A stretch of 64,000 nucleotides of DNA from Streptomyces antibioticus (GTDB taxonomy: Bacteria; Actinomycetota; Actinomycetes; Streptomycetales; Streptomycetaceae). The notes beneath the pieces were generated by a model. It did no database searches, was not told where the DNA came from, and saw only the letters and a program-made list of their open reading frames with translations. Of this stretch, positions 16,935 to 24,993 are shown piece by piece; position 1 is the stretch's first letter; every line of letters begins with the position of its first letter. The stretch spans positions 2,291,198 to 2,355,197 of the forward strand of contig NZ_CM007717.1 of assembly GCF_002019855.1 (NCBI RefSeq). The letters run 5' to 3'. The position numbers were made by a program, and so were the translations under genes.

Positions 16935-18383
16935 ATGGGGGATTCGTGGGTCAATTCCGCGGAGCGGATCGGTGCGGACCTGCATCTGGAGCTGTCCGGT
17001 CCCGGCGGACGGCGGGCCGCGCTCATCCGGGCGCTGCGCGAGGCCGTGCGTGACGGGCGGCTCGCCCCGGGCACCCGGCTGCCGCCCTACCGTTCGCTCG
17101 CCGCCGACCTCGGGATCGCCCGCAACACGGTGGCCGACGCCTACGCCGAACTGGTCGCGGAGGGCTGGCTGACCGCCCGCCAGGGCTCCGGCACCCGCGT
17201 CGCCGAACGGGCCGAACCCCTGCGCCGCGCCGAACGGACACCGGTGGACGCGCCGCCACGCGCGCGTGGCCCGCTGCACGATCTGCGGCAGGGCACCCCG
17301 GACGTGTCGGCGTTCCCGCGCGCGGCCTGGCTCGCCTCCTACCGGCGGGCCCTCCAGCAGGCGCCCAACGAGGTCTTCGGGCCCGGTGACCCCGCCGGGC
17401 GCCGGGAGCTGCGCGAGGCCCTCACCGAATATCTGGCACGCGCGCGTGGCGTACGCACCGAGCCGGAGCGCATCGTGATCTGCTCCGGCTTCGCCCACGC
17501 GCTGCGGCTGCTGTGCGCTCCCGGCGGGGTGCTGCGCGGCCCGCTGGCCGTGGAGGCGTACGGGCTGGGCTTCCACCGGGAGCTGCTCGCGGCGGCGGGC
17601 GTGCGGACGGTTCCGCTGCCGCTGGACGAGGACGGGGCGCGCGTGGAGGCGCTGGGGCGCGAACGGGCCGTCCTGCTCACTCCCGCGCATCAGTTCCCCA
17701 CCGGCGGCCCGCTGCACCCGAGCCGTCGGACCGCCGTCGTCGACTGGGCACGCGCGCGGGACGCCGTGGTGCTGGAGGACGACTACGACGGCGAGTTCCG
17801 CTACGACCGCAGGCCCGTCGGCGCCGTCCAGGGCCTCGACCCGGAGCGGGTGATCTACATCGGCTCGGTGAGCAAGAGTCTCTCGCCCGCGCTGCGGCTG
17901 GGCTGGATGGTGCTGCCGCGGCGGTTCGTGGACGCGGCGCTCGCCGCCAAGGGCGAGCGGGAGGCGTGGGCGAGCGTCCCGGACCAGCTCGGTCTGGCCG
18001 ACTTCATCGTCTCCGGGGCGTACGACCGTCATGTACGGCGGATGCGGCAGCGCTACCGGGGGCGGCGGGACCGGCTGGTCGCGGCGCTGGCGGCCCAGGC
18101 GCCGCACATCGGGGTCACCGGGGTCGCGGCCGGTCTGCACGCGGTGCTGCGGCTGCCGCCCGGCACCGAGCGCTCCACGGTGAAGGCGGCCGCCTGGCAG
18201 GGCATCGCCCTGGACGGCCTGGCGTCCTTCCGGCACCCGGAGACGGACCTCCCGGCGGCGGACGGGCTGGTCGTCGGGTACGCGACGCCGTCGGAGCACG
18301 CGTACGGCGCGGCGCTGGACGCCCTGTGCGGCGTGCTGCCGCCGGACCGGCGCCGCGAGCGGGGTCCACGCCACCCGGGGTGA
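16935..18383 (+). CDS. MocR/PdxR-type GntR regulator with aminotransferase fold
   Basis: A 482-residue fusion of a winged-helix GntR domain (residues about 20-88, GTRLPPYRSLAADLGIARNTVADAY) with a fold-type I PLP aminotransferase domain. The PLP lysine is Lys314 in GSVSKSLSPALRLGW, preceded by the PLP-ring aspartate in VVLEDDYDGEFRY. Such proteins sense pyridoxal phosphate or an amino compound and control an adjacent divergent gene, here the AhpD-like protein. ATG 16935 is preceded by TAGGG. The C-terminal PDRRRERGPRHPG tail is disordered. Confidence 0.92.
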   Translation: MGDSWVNSAERIGADLHLELSGPGGRRAALIRALREAVRDGRLAPGTRLPPYRSLAADLGIARNTVADAYAELVAEGWLTARQGSGTRVAERAEPLRRAERTPVDAPPRARGPLHDLRQGTPDVSAFPRAAWLASYRRALQQAPNEVFGPGDPAGRRELREALTEYLARARGVRTEPERIVICSGFAHALRLLCAPGGVLRGPLAVEAYGLGFHRELLAAAGVRTVPLPLDEDGARVEALGRERAVLLTPAHQFPTGGPLHPSRRTAVVDWARARDAVVLEDDYDGEFRYDRRPVGAVQGLDPERVIYIGSVSKSLSPALRLGWMVLPRRFVDAALAAKGEREAWASVPDQLGLADFIVSGAYDRHVRRMRQRYRGRRDRLVAALAAQAPHIGVTGVAAGLHAVLRLPPGTERSTVKAAAWQGIALDGLASFRHPETDLPAADGLVVGYATPSEHAYGAALDALCGVLPPDRRRERGPRHPG

Positions 18384-18709
18384 GGCGCGGCGGCAATCCT
18401 TCCCGCGGACGAGGCGCCGCGCGCCCCTCCTGCCCGAGGAGGAGCCGGGAGGAGCCGGGACCTGCACCCGCCGGACGACGCCCCGGGCGCGGTCTCCGCC
18501 CCACTCACCAAATCTTCCCCTAGGTGTCCGAAAAGCGGCTTACGGGCTACATGGATCCGAACGGCGGTGGGACCATCGGAACAGGAGGTGTGCTGTCGTC
18601 GCGCCCGGCGCCGGGCAGGCAGCGGCCGCCCCCATCCTTCGTTCCGCCGTCAGGCGCAGGGCCCATCCCGCGCGTCCCCCCTGTTGGCGGTCGGTACGGG
18701 AGGGTGTTG
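18384..18709. other. 326-base gap between MocR gene and PEP-utiliser gene
   Basis: No conserved gene is visible. It holds a tandem near-duplicate GAGGAGCCGGGA at about 18435-18460 and an isolated strong AGGAGG at 18583-18588 with no good start at the right distance (only a GTG at 18590). The reading frame of the next gene is open back to 18524, but that extension is not conserved-looking. Confidence 0.5.
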
Positions 18710-20917
18710 ATGACGACGCTCGACGAACGTCATGGAGACGGTGCCGGCGGCAGGGATGTGCCGGGCGGCGAGGCCGTCCTCGCTCTCGCCGGGGCCCGGG
18801 ACACGGCCGCCGTCCCGCTGGACGACCCCGGCGCCGCACTCCCCGGACTCACCGGCTCCAAGGCCGCGAACCTCGCCCGCGCGGCCCGCGCCGGACTGCC
18901 GGTGCTGCCCGGGTTCGTGATCCCGCACGGAGGCGGCGGCGACACCGTCGCCCTGCGGCGGGCCTGGGACGACCTCTCCGACGGGGGAACCCTGCCTCTC
19001 GTCGTACGGTCCTCGTCGCCGCGGGAGGACACCGAGGGGTCCTCGCTGGCGGGCCGGTTCGCCTCGGTGCTCGACGTACGCGGCTGGCCGGCCTTCCGTG
19101 CGGCCGTGGGGACCGTGCTCGACTCGGCGCGGCTGCCCGACGGGTCCACGGCGCCCATGGCGGTCCTCGTGCAGCCGATGCTCGGGGCGCGGGCCGGCGG
19201 GGTGATGTTCGGGGCCGACCCGGTGGCGGGGCGGTCCGACCGGATGCTGGTGAGCGCGGTGCACGGCGGCCCCGACAGCCTCGTCGGCGGGGAGCGGACG
19301 GGCACGGGCTACTGGCTCAGCGCCCGCGGGCGACTGCTGCGCACAGAGCAGGCGGAGCAACCGGAGCACCCGGAGGAGGGCCCGCTGGAGAAGGGCCCGC
19401 CCCTCACCCGCTCCGAGCTGGCCCGGCTGGTCCGGCTCGCGCGACGGGCCCGCAAGGTGTTCGGCGGACCGCAGGACATCGAGTTCGGGTTCGACACGGA
19501 CGGGCGGCTGTGGCTGTTCCAGAGCCGTCCCATCACGGCGATGGCGGCACGGCCCGCGCGCGGCGCCCGTCTGCTGGGACCCGGCCCGGTCGCCGAGACG
19601 CTCCCGACGCAACTGACCCCGCTGGAGGAGGACCTGTGGGTCACGCCCATGGCGCACGGTCTCGCCGCCGCGCTCGACATCGGGGGCACCGCGCCGCGCC
19701 GGCTGCTGCGGACGGTACCGGTGGTCCGCACGGTCGGCGGGCGGGCGGCGGCCGACCTGCGGCTGCTCGGCGCGGCCCGGCCCCGGCATCCGTGGCTCGC
19801 GCTGCTCAACCCCGCGCCGGGAGCCCGCCGGCTCGCCGCCGCGTGGCGGGTGGGACGGCTCGGCACGGCGCTGCCGGGCCTGGCGACGGACCTCGTCGCG
19901 GACGTCGACCGCAGGCTGGCCGGCGTCCCGGCCCCCGCCGGAACCCCCTCCCCCGCGCTGGTGGCCGAGCTGCGCTGGACGCGCCGGGTCCTGGTGTCCC
20001 TGCACGCCCAGGAGGCGCTCGCGGGCGCCCTGCTGCCCGAACCGCCGACCAGCCGAACGGCGGCGGGCGCGGCGCTCACCGCGCTGGCGGCGGCCCGCGC
20101 GCGGGGCGTTCCCGACGCCCGGGTGATCGCCGCGGAACCGGTGGTCCTCGCCCTGACGGCACCGAGCCTGCGCGACCGGCCACGGACACCGGACGCGCAC
20201 GTGCCGGAGCAGGGAGACGGCGGCACGGGAGGCGGAGGGCCCCACAGGGCGAGCGAGCAGGATCCACGACACGCCGACCACCCCCTCACCCACACCCGCT
20301 CCCCTGTCCCCGGTCTCCCGCCCCGAGAAGCCCTCCGCCTGCGCATCCGCTGGGTCCAGGAGCTTCAGGTCCGGCTCGCCCGGGAGGCCGCCCGGCGGAC
20401 GGGGCTGGACGTGGAACGTCTGGCGCTGCTGCGCTGGACGGAGGTGGCCGCCGCGCTGGAGGGCGGCCCGCTGCCGGCCGACGCGCACACGCGTGTGCCG
20501 CCCTCCGCGTCGCCCGCGCTGCCGGACGCCTTCCGGCTGGCGGAGGGCGAGGTCGTGGTCGCCGAGCACCACGACGACCACCGTGACGACAGCCGAGGCG
20601 ACGGCAACGGCAATCGCGGCCTGGGCGCCTCCCGCGGCCGCGCGGTCGGCACCGCCTGGGACGGCACGGGCCCCCGCCCGCCCGACGCCGTGCTCGTCGT
20701 CCGCACCCTGGACCCGGCGCTCGCCCCGCTGCTGCCGGACCTGACGGGGCTGGTCGCGCAGACCGGCAGTCCGCTGTCCCACCTGGCGGTCCTGGCCCGG
20801 GAGTTCGGGCTCCCGGCGGTGGTCGGCGCCGCGCACGCCGTACGCCGCTTCCCGCCCGGTTCGCGGCTCTCGCTCGACGGCACCACGGGCGACGTACGCG
20901 CGGGGGAGGCGCCGTGA
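18710..20917 (+). CDS. PEP-utilising/rifampin-phosphotransferase-like enzyme
   Basis: A 735-residue protein built like PEP synthase and rifampin phosphotransferase. Residues about 25-290 are the ATP-grasp domain (GSKAANLARAARAGLPVLPGFV, VRSSSPREDTEGSSLAG, MLGARAGGVMFGADP, DIEFGFDTDGRLWLFQSRP). A variable middle domain of about 330 residues would hold the acceptor substrate. The C-terminal swivelling domain carries the phospho-histidine His691 in TGSPLSHLAVLAREFGLPAVVG. The PEP-binding barrel of true PEP synthase is missing, which favours an ATP-dependent dikinase acting on an unknown acceptor. Its acceptor domain also contains His/Asp/Gly-rich disordered insertions (EHHDDHRDDSRGDGNGN). ATG 18710 has GGGAGGG six bases upstream. 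It overlaps the next gene by four bases. Confidence 0.85.
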   Translation: MTTLDERHGDGAGGRDVPGGEAVLALAGARDTAAVPLDDPGAALPGLTGSKAANLARAARAGLPVLPGFVIPHGGGGDTVALRRAWDDLSDGGTLPLVVRSSSPREDTEGSSLAGRFASVLDVRGWPAFRAAVGTVLDSARLPDGSTAPMAVLVQPMLGARAGGVMFGADPVAGRSDRMLVSAVHGGPDSLVGGERTGTGYWLSARGRLLRTEQAEQPEHPEEGPLEKGPPLTRSELARLVRLARRARKVFGGPQDIEFGFDTDGRLWLFQSRPITAMAARPARGARLLGPGPVAETLPTQLTPLEEDLWVTPMAHGLAAALDIGGTAPRRLLRTVPVVRTVGGRAAADLRLLGAARPRHPWLALLNPAPGARRLAAAWRVGRLGTALPGLATDLVADVDRRLAGVPAPAGTPSPALVAELRWTRRVLVSLHAQEALAGALLPEPPTSRTAAGAALTALAAARARGVPDARVIAAEPVVLALTAPSLRDRPRTPDAHVPEQGDGGTGGGGPHRASEQDPRHADHPLTHTRSPVPGLPPREALRLRIRWVQELQVRLAREAARRTGLDVERLALLRWTEVAAALEGGPLPADAHTRVPPSASPALPDAFRLAEGEVVVAEHHDDHRDDSRGDGNGNRGLGASRGRAVGTAWDGTGPRPPDAVLVVRTLDPALAPLLPDLTGLVAQTGSPLSHLAVLAREFGLPAVVGAAHAVRRFPPGSRLSLDGTTGDVRAGEAP

Positions 20918-21849
20918 AGAAGGTCATGTACGTGTTCGCGGGCCTCGCGGCGGCCGGGGCCGGCTCGTACCTGGTGATCTACCTGTACCGGTGGCAGTGG
21001 CAGCGGGCGCTGATCTGCGGGGTGCTGCTGCTTGTGGTCGAGGTGCTGCTGTTCGGCATCGTGCTGCTGGGGCGGCTGACCCGGATCGAGGAGCGGCTGC
21101 GGGACACCGACCGGCGCCAGCGCGAGGCGGAGGCGCGCCAGGAGGACGTGCTCGCCCGGCTGCGGCAGCCCGCGCGGGCACGGGAGGACACGCGGTTCCG
21201 GTGGCTGGAGGACCCGTCGGACCGTACGTACGTCTTCGTGCCGGTCCTCATGGTCACCGGGGTGCTGCTGTCGGGGCTGGCGTGGGTGGTGCAGCGGATC
21301 GCGTCGGCCACGACGAGACCGGCCGAGCGGCGGCTGGCCGGACGGCTCGCCGTGCTCGGCGCCCCCGGTCCGGAGGGCGAGGACGAGCGGGGCGGACCGG
21401 ACGAGCTGGCGGGGCTGCCGCCGGAGCGACCCCGGATGTCGTGGGGCCGTACCGCGCGCGGGGCGGTCGTCGTGGTCGTGGCGGGGGCGCTGACCGTCGC
21501 GCTGGTCGCGGGGATCGCGGAGCTGACCCAGACCCGGGAGGAGGAGCCGAACGGCAGCGCGGCGACCTCCGTGCTCGTACAGGTCGACCTGCGGGGCCCG
21601 GACGTGACGTCCGCGCGCCGGGCGCTGGCCGCGGAGCAGGTGTGGGAGCGCTGCCGGGACTCCACGTCCGTACCGCTGCGGCACACGGCCCTGGGCGACC
21701 TCGGGGACGGGCTGTTCGCCGGGGTCGTACGGCCCGCCCTGACCGAGCACGACCGGCTGCGGCTGCGCGGCTGCCTGGAGGACACGACCCTCGAACGCGC
21801 CCATCTCACCGTGGTCGGCGTCGGCGACACGGGCACGGACGACGACTGA
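20914..21849 (+). CDS. membrane protein coupled to the PEP-utiliser
   Basis: A 311-residue protein with no family I can name. GTG 20914 overlaps the upstream stop (GTGA), with GGGGGAGG before it, so it is translationally coupled. There are two N-terminal helices (FAGLAAAGAGSYLVIYLY and LICGVLLLVVEVLLFGIVLL), a charged coiled-coil-like segment (RIEERLRDTDRRQREAEARQ), a third helix (VFVPVLMVTGVLLSGLAWVV) and a fourth at VVVVVAGALTVALVAGI. The C-terminal 110 residues are probably extracytoplasmic and include two cysteines (ERCRDST and LRGCLED) that could pair. Co-expression with the ATP-grasp enzyme is the main functional clue. Confidence 0.8.
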   Translation: MKKVMYVFAGLAAAGAGSYLVIYLYRWQWQRALICGVLLLVVEVLLFGIVLLGRLTRIEERLRDTDRRQREAEARQEDVLARLRQPARAREDTRFRWLEDPSDRTYVFVPVLMVTGVLLSGLAWVVQRIASATTRPAERRLAGRLAVLGAPGPEGEDERGGPDELAGLPPERPRMSWGRTARGAVVVVVAGALTVALVAGIAELTQTREEEPNGSAATSVLVQVDLRGPDVTSARRALAAEQVWERCRDSTSVPLRHTALGDLGDGLFAGVVRPALTEHDRLRLRGCLEDTTLERAHLTVVGVGDTGTDDD

Positions 21850-21989
21850 CCGGGGCGACTCGCCCGTACGAACCGGCCGATCCGTACGACATACGGTCCA
21901 TATATGCATGCGTACACGGACAAGACGGACAAGGGGAGCGCGGGCTACGATGCGAAGGCGCCCACGTCCCCTAGTCCCTCTGGTCGCTC

Positions 21990-22706
21990 ATGGCTGTCCT
22001 CAGTGCCACCCTGCCCCACCCCCACCCGAATCCCGCTCCCCGCAAGCGCCCCCTCCCCCGGCGCGCGATGCGTGTCCTGATCGCCCTCGTCATCGGCTAC
22101 GCGGTCCTGTGGGCCGCCGGAGCCGGCGGCATCCTGGCCCTGTCGTACTGGGCCAAGCAGGAGACGCCCGCCCCGGCCGGCACCCGCACCGTGCAGGGCA
22201 TCCACAACTTCCAGCCCGTCGACTCCGACGGACGGCTGTGGCGCGGCGCCGCGCCCTCCCCCGCCGGGTACCGGGCGCTGGCGGGCCTGGGCTTCACCAC
22301 CGTGGTGGATCTGCGCGCCGAGGACCTCAGCGCCCATCAGCTCGGCGGGCCGCGCACGGCCGGTCTCGACGTCGTACGCCTGCCGATCCGGGACGGGCAG
22401 ACGCCGAGGCCCGCGCAGGTGCAGCGCCTGCTCGCGACCGTCGCGGCGGCCGAGGGCAAGGTGTTCGTGCACTGCGGCGCGGGCGTCGGCCGTACGGGCA
22501 CGATGGCGGCCGCGTATCTGGTGCAGACCGGGGAGAAGTCGCCGTCGACGGCGGTCCGGCGCAACCTCGCGGTCGGGCCGCCGTCGATCGAGCAGATCTA
22601 CTACGGACTGCACCTCGGCAAGAGCGAGGCCGAGCAGCCGCCGCTCCCGGTCGTCGCCGTGAGCCGTCTGGTGGACGCCCCACGGCGCATGCTGACCTGG
22701 TTCTGA
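21990..22706 (+). CDS. membrane-anchored dual-specificity/tyrosine phosphatase-like protein
   Basis: A 238-residue protein. A basic N-terminus (RKRPLPRRAMR) precedes one helix (VLIALVIGYAVLWAAGAGGILAL), placing the catalytic domain outside the membrane. The domain carries the complete P-loop HCGAGVGRTG with nucleophile Cys162 and Arg168, and a candidate general acid in the IRDGQTPRP loop. It fits the DSP/PTP-like family that often acts on phosphotyrosine or phosphoinositides. Start ATG 21990; no strong ribosome site is visible. It lies 140 bases after the coupled pair, in a relatively A/T-rich gap that could hold a promoter. Confidence 0.85.
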   Translation: MAVLSATLPHPHPNPAPRKRPLPRRAMRVLIALVIGYAVLWAAGAGGILALSYWAKQETPAPAGTRTVQGIHNFQPVDSDGRLWRGAAPSPAGYRALAGLGFTTVVDLRAEDLSAHQLGGPRTAGLDVVRLPIRDGQTPRPAQVQRLLATVAAAEGKVFVHCGAGVGRTGTMAAAYLVQTGEKSPSTAVRRNLAVGPPSIEQIYYGLHLGKSEAEQPPLPVVAVSRLVDAPRRMLTWF

Positions 22707-22757
22707 GCCCGCAGGCCCCGCCCGCCGCCCCGCAAGCCCCGCCCCTGCGGCGGGAGG

Positions 22758-23570
22758 CTACGGCTTGCGCGCCACCGCCCCGTAGCCGGGGATGACGCCG
22801 TCCTCCTGGCCGGGCACGGGTTCGCCCAGCTCGGGATGCCAGTCGGGGACGACCGCGACGCCCGGCTCGACCAGGTCGAGCCCGTCGAAGAAGCGGGCGA
22901 ACTCCTCGCGGGAGCGCAGGGCGAGGGTGATGCCCGCCCCCTTGAGCTTGGCGGTCGCCGCCGCCGACTCCTCCGGGGTGAAGTCGGCGGTGGCGTGGGT
23001 CATCATCAGGTAGCTGCCCGAGGGCAGTTCGGCGAGCAGCCGGCTGACGAGTTCGTGCGCCCCGTCCTCGTCGGAGACGAAGTGCAGCAGCGCGATCAGC
23101 GACAGGGCCACCGGCCGGTCGAAGTCCAGGATCTTCCTGGCCCCCTCGACGATGGTGGCCGGGTCGCGGACGTCCGCCTGGAGGTACTCGGTGACACCGC
23201 CGGGCGTGCTGCGCAGCAGGGCGGCCGCGTGGGCCAGCACGATCGGGTCGTTGTCGCAGTAGACGATCCTGGCGTCCGGCGCGACCTCCTGGGCGACCTG
23301 GTGCAGATTGGGCTCGGTCGGGATGCCGGTACCGACGTCCAGGAACTGGCGGACGCCGTTGCGGGCCAGCCAGCGCGTGGCCCGGTGCATGAAGGCACGG
23401 TTGACTCGTGCCATCACCGGAACACGCGGGTCGAGCGCGAGCATCTGGCGGCCCAGCGCCTCGTCGACGGGATAGTTGTCCTTGCCGCCGAGGTACCAGT
23501 CGTACATGCGTGCGGGATGGGGCTTGCTGGTGTCGATCTCGACTACGGGGGTGGGGTCCTGCCCGGTCAT
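22758..23570 (-). CDS. DUF574 SAM-dependent methyltransferase
   Basis: A 270-residue member of the S-adenosylmethionine methyltransferase family pfam04672 (DUF574), abundant in Streptomyces. Signatures are SKPHPARMYDWYLGGKDNYPVD at the N-terminus, FLDVGTGIPTEPNLHQVAQ (SAM site), VYCDNDPIVLAHA and PVALSLIALLHFVSDED. Substrates of this family are mostly unknown. ATG 23570 is preceded by GGAGTG. It is near the WhiJ-type locus on the same strand (97 bases downstream of the DUF397 stop), an association I have often seen in Streptomyces. Confidence 0.93.
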   Translation of the reverse strand: MTGQDPTPVVEIDTSKPHPARMYDWYLGGKDNYPVDEALGRQMLALDPRVPVMARVNRAFMHRATRWLARNGVRQFLDVGTGIPTEPNLHQVAQEVAPDARIVYCDNDPIVLAHAAALLRSTPGGVTEYLQADVRDPATIVEGARKILDFDRPVALSLIALLHFVSDEDGAHELVSRLLAELPSGSYLMMTHATADFTPEESAAATAKLKGAGITLALRSREEFARFFDGLDLVEPGVAVVPDWHPELGEPVPGQEDGVIPGYGAVARKP

Positions 23571-23667
23571 GAGGCACTCCGTAAGCGTCTGACGCGGTCA
23601 ACGATGATCAATTCAGTACCAAGATAAGGAAGTTGAGCGGAAGAAACACAATCGTCAGGGCAGATCG

Positions 23668-23922
23668 TCAGGACAGCAGGAAGTCCGCCTTCCCCGCCTT
23701 CGCGCCCTCGATGAACGCGGTCATCTCGTCGGTCGTATAGATGAGTGCCGGACCGTCCGGGTCGGTGGACTGGCGGACGGCTATCCGGCCGTCGGCGAGC
23801 TTCATCGCCTCCAGGCAGTTGCCGCCGTTCCCGCCGCTCCACGGCTTGTGCCAGCCTTCGCTGCCCAAGTCCTGCGCGGGCATGCCGTTGTAGACCCGTT
23901 TGCGCGGCTTGATGCGATCCAT
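23668..23922 (-). CDS. DUF397 protein, partner of the adjacent XRE regulator
   Basis: An 84-residue DUF397 protein: GWHKPWSGGNGGNCLEAMKLADGRIAVRQSTDPDGPALIYTTDEMTAFIEGAKAGKADFLL shows the family's S-x-x-x-G-x-C-x-E core and the terminal F-x-x-G-x-K-x-G. Its ATG directly follows the TGA of the XRE gene (TGAATG), so it depends on translation of that gene. In the WhiJ system DUF397 proteins are thought to antagonise or modulate the DNA-binding partner. Confidence 0.93.
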   Translation of the reverse strand: MDRIKPRKRVYNGMPAQDLGSEGWHKPWSGGNGGNCLEAMKLADGRIAVRQSTDPDGPALIYTTDEMTAFIEGAKAGKADFLLS

Positions 23923-24783
23923 TCACAGCTCCTTGCGGAAATCCCTCAGGATGTCCTTCGTGCGATGTGCAGTAGCGGCCTGCGCCGCCATGCGGTCCAT
24001 GACCTCGAGGTGGGTCGCCACCTCGGTGCGCGCGTCGAGATAGACGGCGCCGGTCAGGTACTCGCTGTAGACCATGTCCGGAAGCTCCGGCATGGCGAAT
24101 CGGAAGAGCACGAAGGGCCCGTACGTCCCCGGGTGCGGCCCGCCGGTGAACGGGGCGACCTGGAGCGTCACATTGGGCAGCTTCGTCGCTTCGAGCAGTT
24201 TGTCGACCTGGGCGCGCATCACCTCCGGACCGCCCACCGGGCGGCGCAGCACGGTCTCGTCCATCACGACCCACAGGCGGGGGGCGTCCTGACGAGTGAG
24301 CAGTTCCTGGCGTTGCATGCGCAGGTCGACATGGCGCTCGATGTCCTCCGGCCGGGTCTGGCCGATGGCTCCGGAGCGCAGCACCCCGCGCGCGTACTCC
24401 TCGGTCTGGAGCAGACCGGGGATGAAGTGCGGTTCGTACTGGCGGATCAGGGAGGCGGCGCCCTCCAGGCTGACATGCATGGAGAACCAGCCCGGCAGGA
24501 CGTCGTGGAAGCGCTGCCACCAGCCGGGCCGGTTGGCCTCCTCGGCCAGTTGCACGAAGCCCTCGGCCTCGTCGTCGGTGACGCCGTACGCCTTCAGCAG
24601 CAACTGGAGGTAGGGGATCTTGAGGCCGACCTCGGCCATCTCCATCCGGCGGACGGTGGCGGGCGCGACACGGAGGATCCGAGCGGCCTCCTCGCGCTTG
24701 AGCCCGGCGCGTTCCCGCAGGTCCAGCAGGCGCCGGCCGAGGACGACCTGTCCGACGGTCGGCGCGGACCGCGGTTCGCTCAC
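23923..24783 (-). CDS. WhiJ-like XRE regulator (HTH plus DUF5753)
   Basis: A 286-residue regulator. Residues about 12-70 form an XRE helix-turn-helix (VVLGRRLLDLRERAGLKREEAARILRVAPATVRRMEMAE). The rest is DUF5753 (FIPGLLQTEEYARGVL, RMQRQELLTRQDAPRLWVVMDETVLRRPVGG, LQVAPFTGGPHPGTYGPFVLFRF, VYSEYLTGAVYLD). GTG 24783 has GGAGGTGG at good spacing, and the extra 37 codons upstream run through an inverted repeat, so they are rejected. With the DUF397 gene behind it and the HATPase gene divergent, it forms a WhiJ/AbaA-type developmental control locus. The inverted repeats at 24839-24977 are the likely operators. Confidence 0.94.
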   Translation of the reverse strand: MSEPRSAPTVGQVVLGRRLLDLRERAGLKREEAARILRVAPATVRRMEMAEVGLKIPYLQLLLKAYGVTDDEAEGFVQLAEEANRPGWWQRFHDVLPGWFSMHVSLEGAASLIRQYEPHFIPGLLQTEEYARGVLRSGAIGQTRPEDIERHVDLRMQRQELLTRQDAPRLWVVMDETVLRRPVGGPEVMRAQVDKLLEATKLPNVTLQVAPFTGGPHPGTYGPFVLFRFAMPELPDMVYSEYLTGAVYLDARTEVATHLEVMDRMAAQAATAHRTKDILRDFRKEL

Positions 24784-24838
24784 GCTCCACCTCCATGAAG
24801 AACCTGAACAGCCTTGCGGCGCCATTCGAAGACTCGAT

Positions 24839-24870
24839 CGAAGATCTGTACGAATGAGTACGGATCTTCG
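24839..24870. promoter_or_regulatory. 32-bp inverted repeat upstream of the XRE gene
   Basis: The arms CGAAGATCTGTAC (24839-24851) and GTACGGATCTTCG (24858-24870) match at 12 of 13 positions around a 6-base spacer. It starts 56 bases upstream of the GTG of the XRE gene. Either it is an autoregulatory operator or it forms a hairpin in the leader mRNA. Confidence 0.6.
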
Positions 24871-24941
24871 GTGATCCCAACTGGCGCCGCTCAACGTGTT
24901 GTTGCGTGCAGTGTGCCACGGCGTTCCACACCGTCACACAG

Positions 24942-24962
24942 CACTCTGCATTTTTCAGAGTG
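24942..24962. promoter_or_regulatory. inverted repeat CACTCTG-N7-CAGAGTG
   Basis: Perfect 7-bp arms with the spacer CATTTTT. It sits 32 bases upstream of the HATPase GTG start and directly abuts the palindrome at 24963. Its position fits an operator over the HATPase promoter. Confidence 0.5.
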
Positions 24963-24977
24963 ACACTTGCCAAGTGT
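24963..24977. promoter_or_regulatory. perfect palindrome ACACTTG-C-CAAGTGT
   Basis: A 7-1-7 perfect palindrome ending 16 bases before GTG 24994. This is a typical size for an XRE-dimer operator and would cover the start region of the HATPase transcript. Confidence 0.6.
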
Positions 24978-24993
24978 TCACGGCGGGGCGATA

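Noticed and set aside
18650..20836. A 728-codon minus-strand open frame opposite the PEP-utiliser
   Set aside because: Shadow frame; the plus strand has ATP-grasp and phospho-His motifs.
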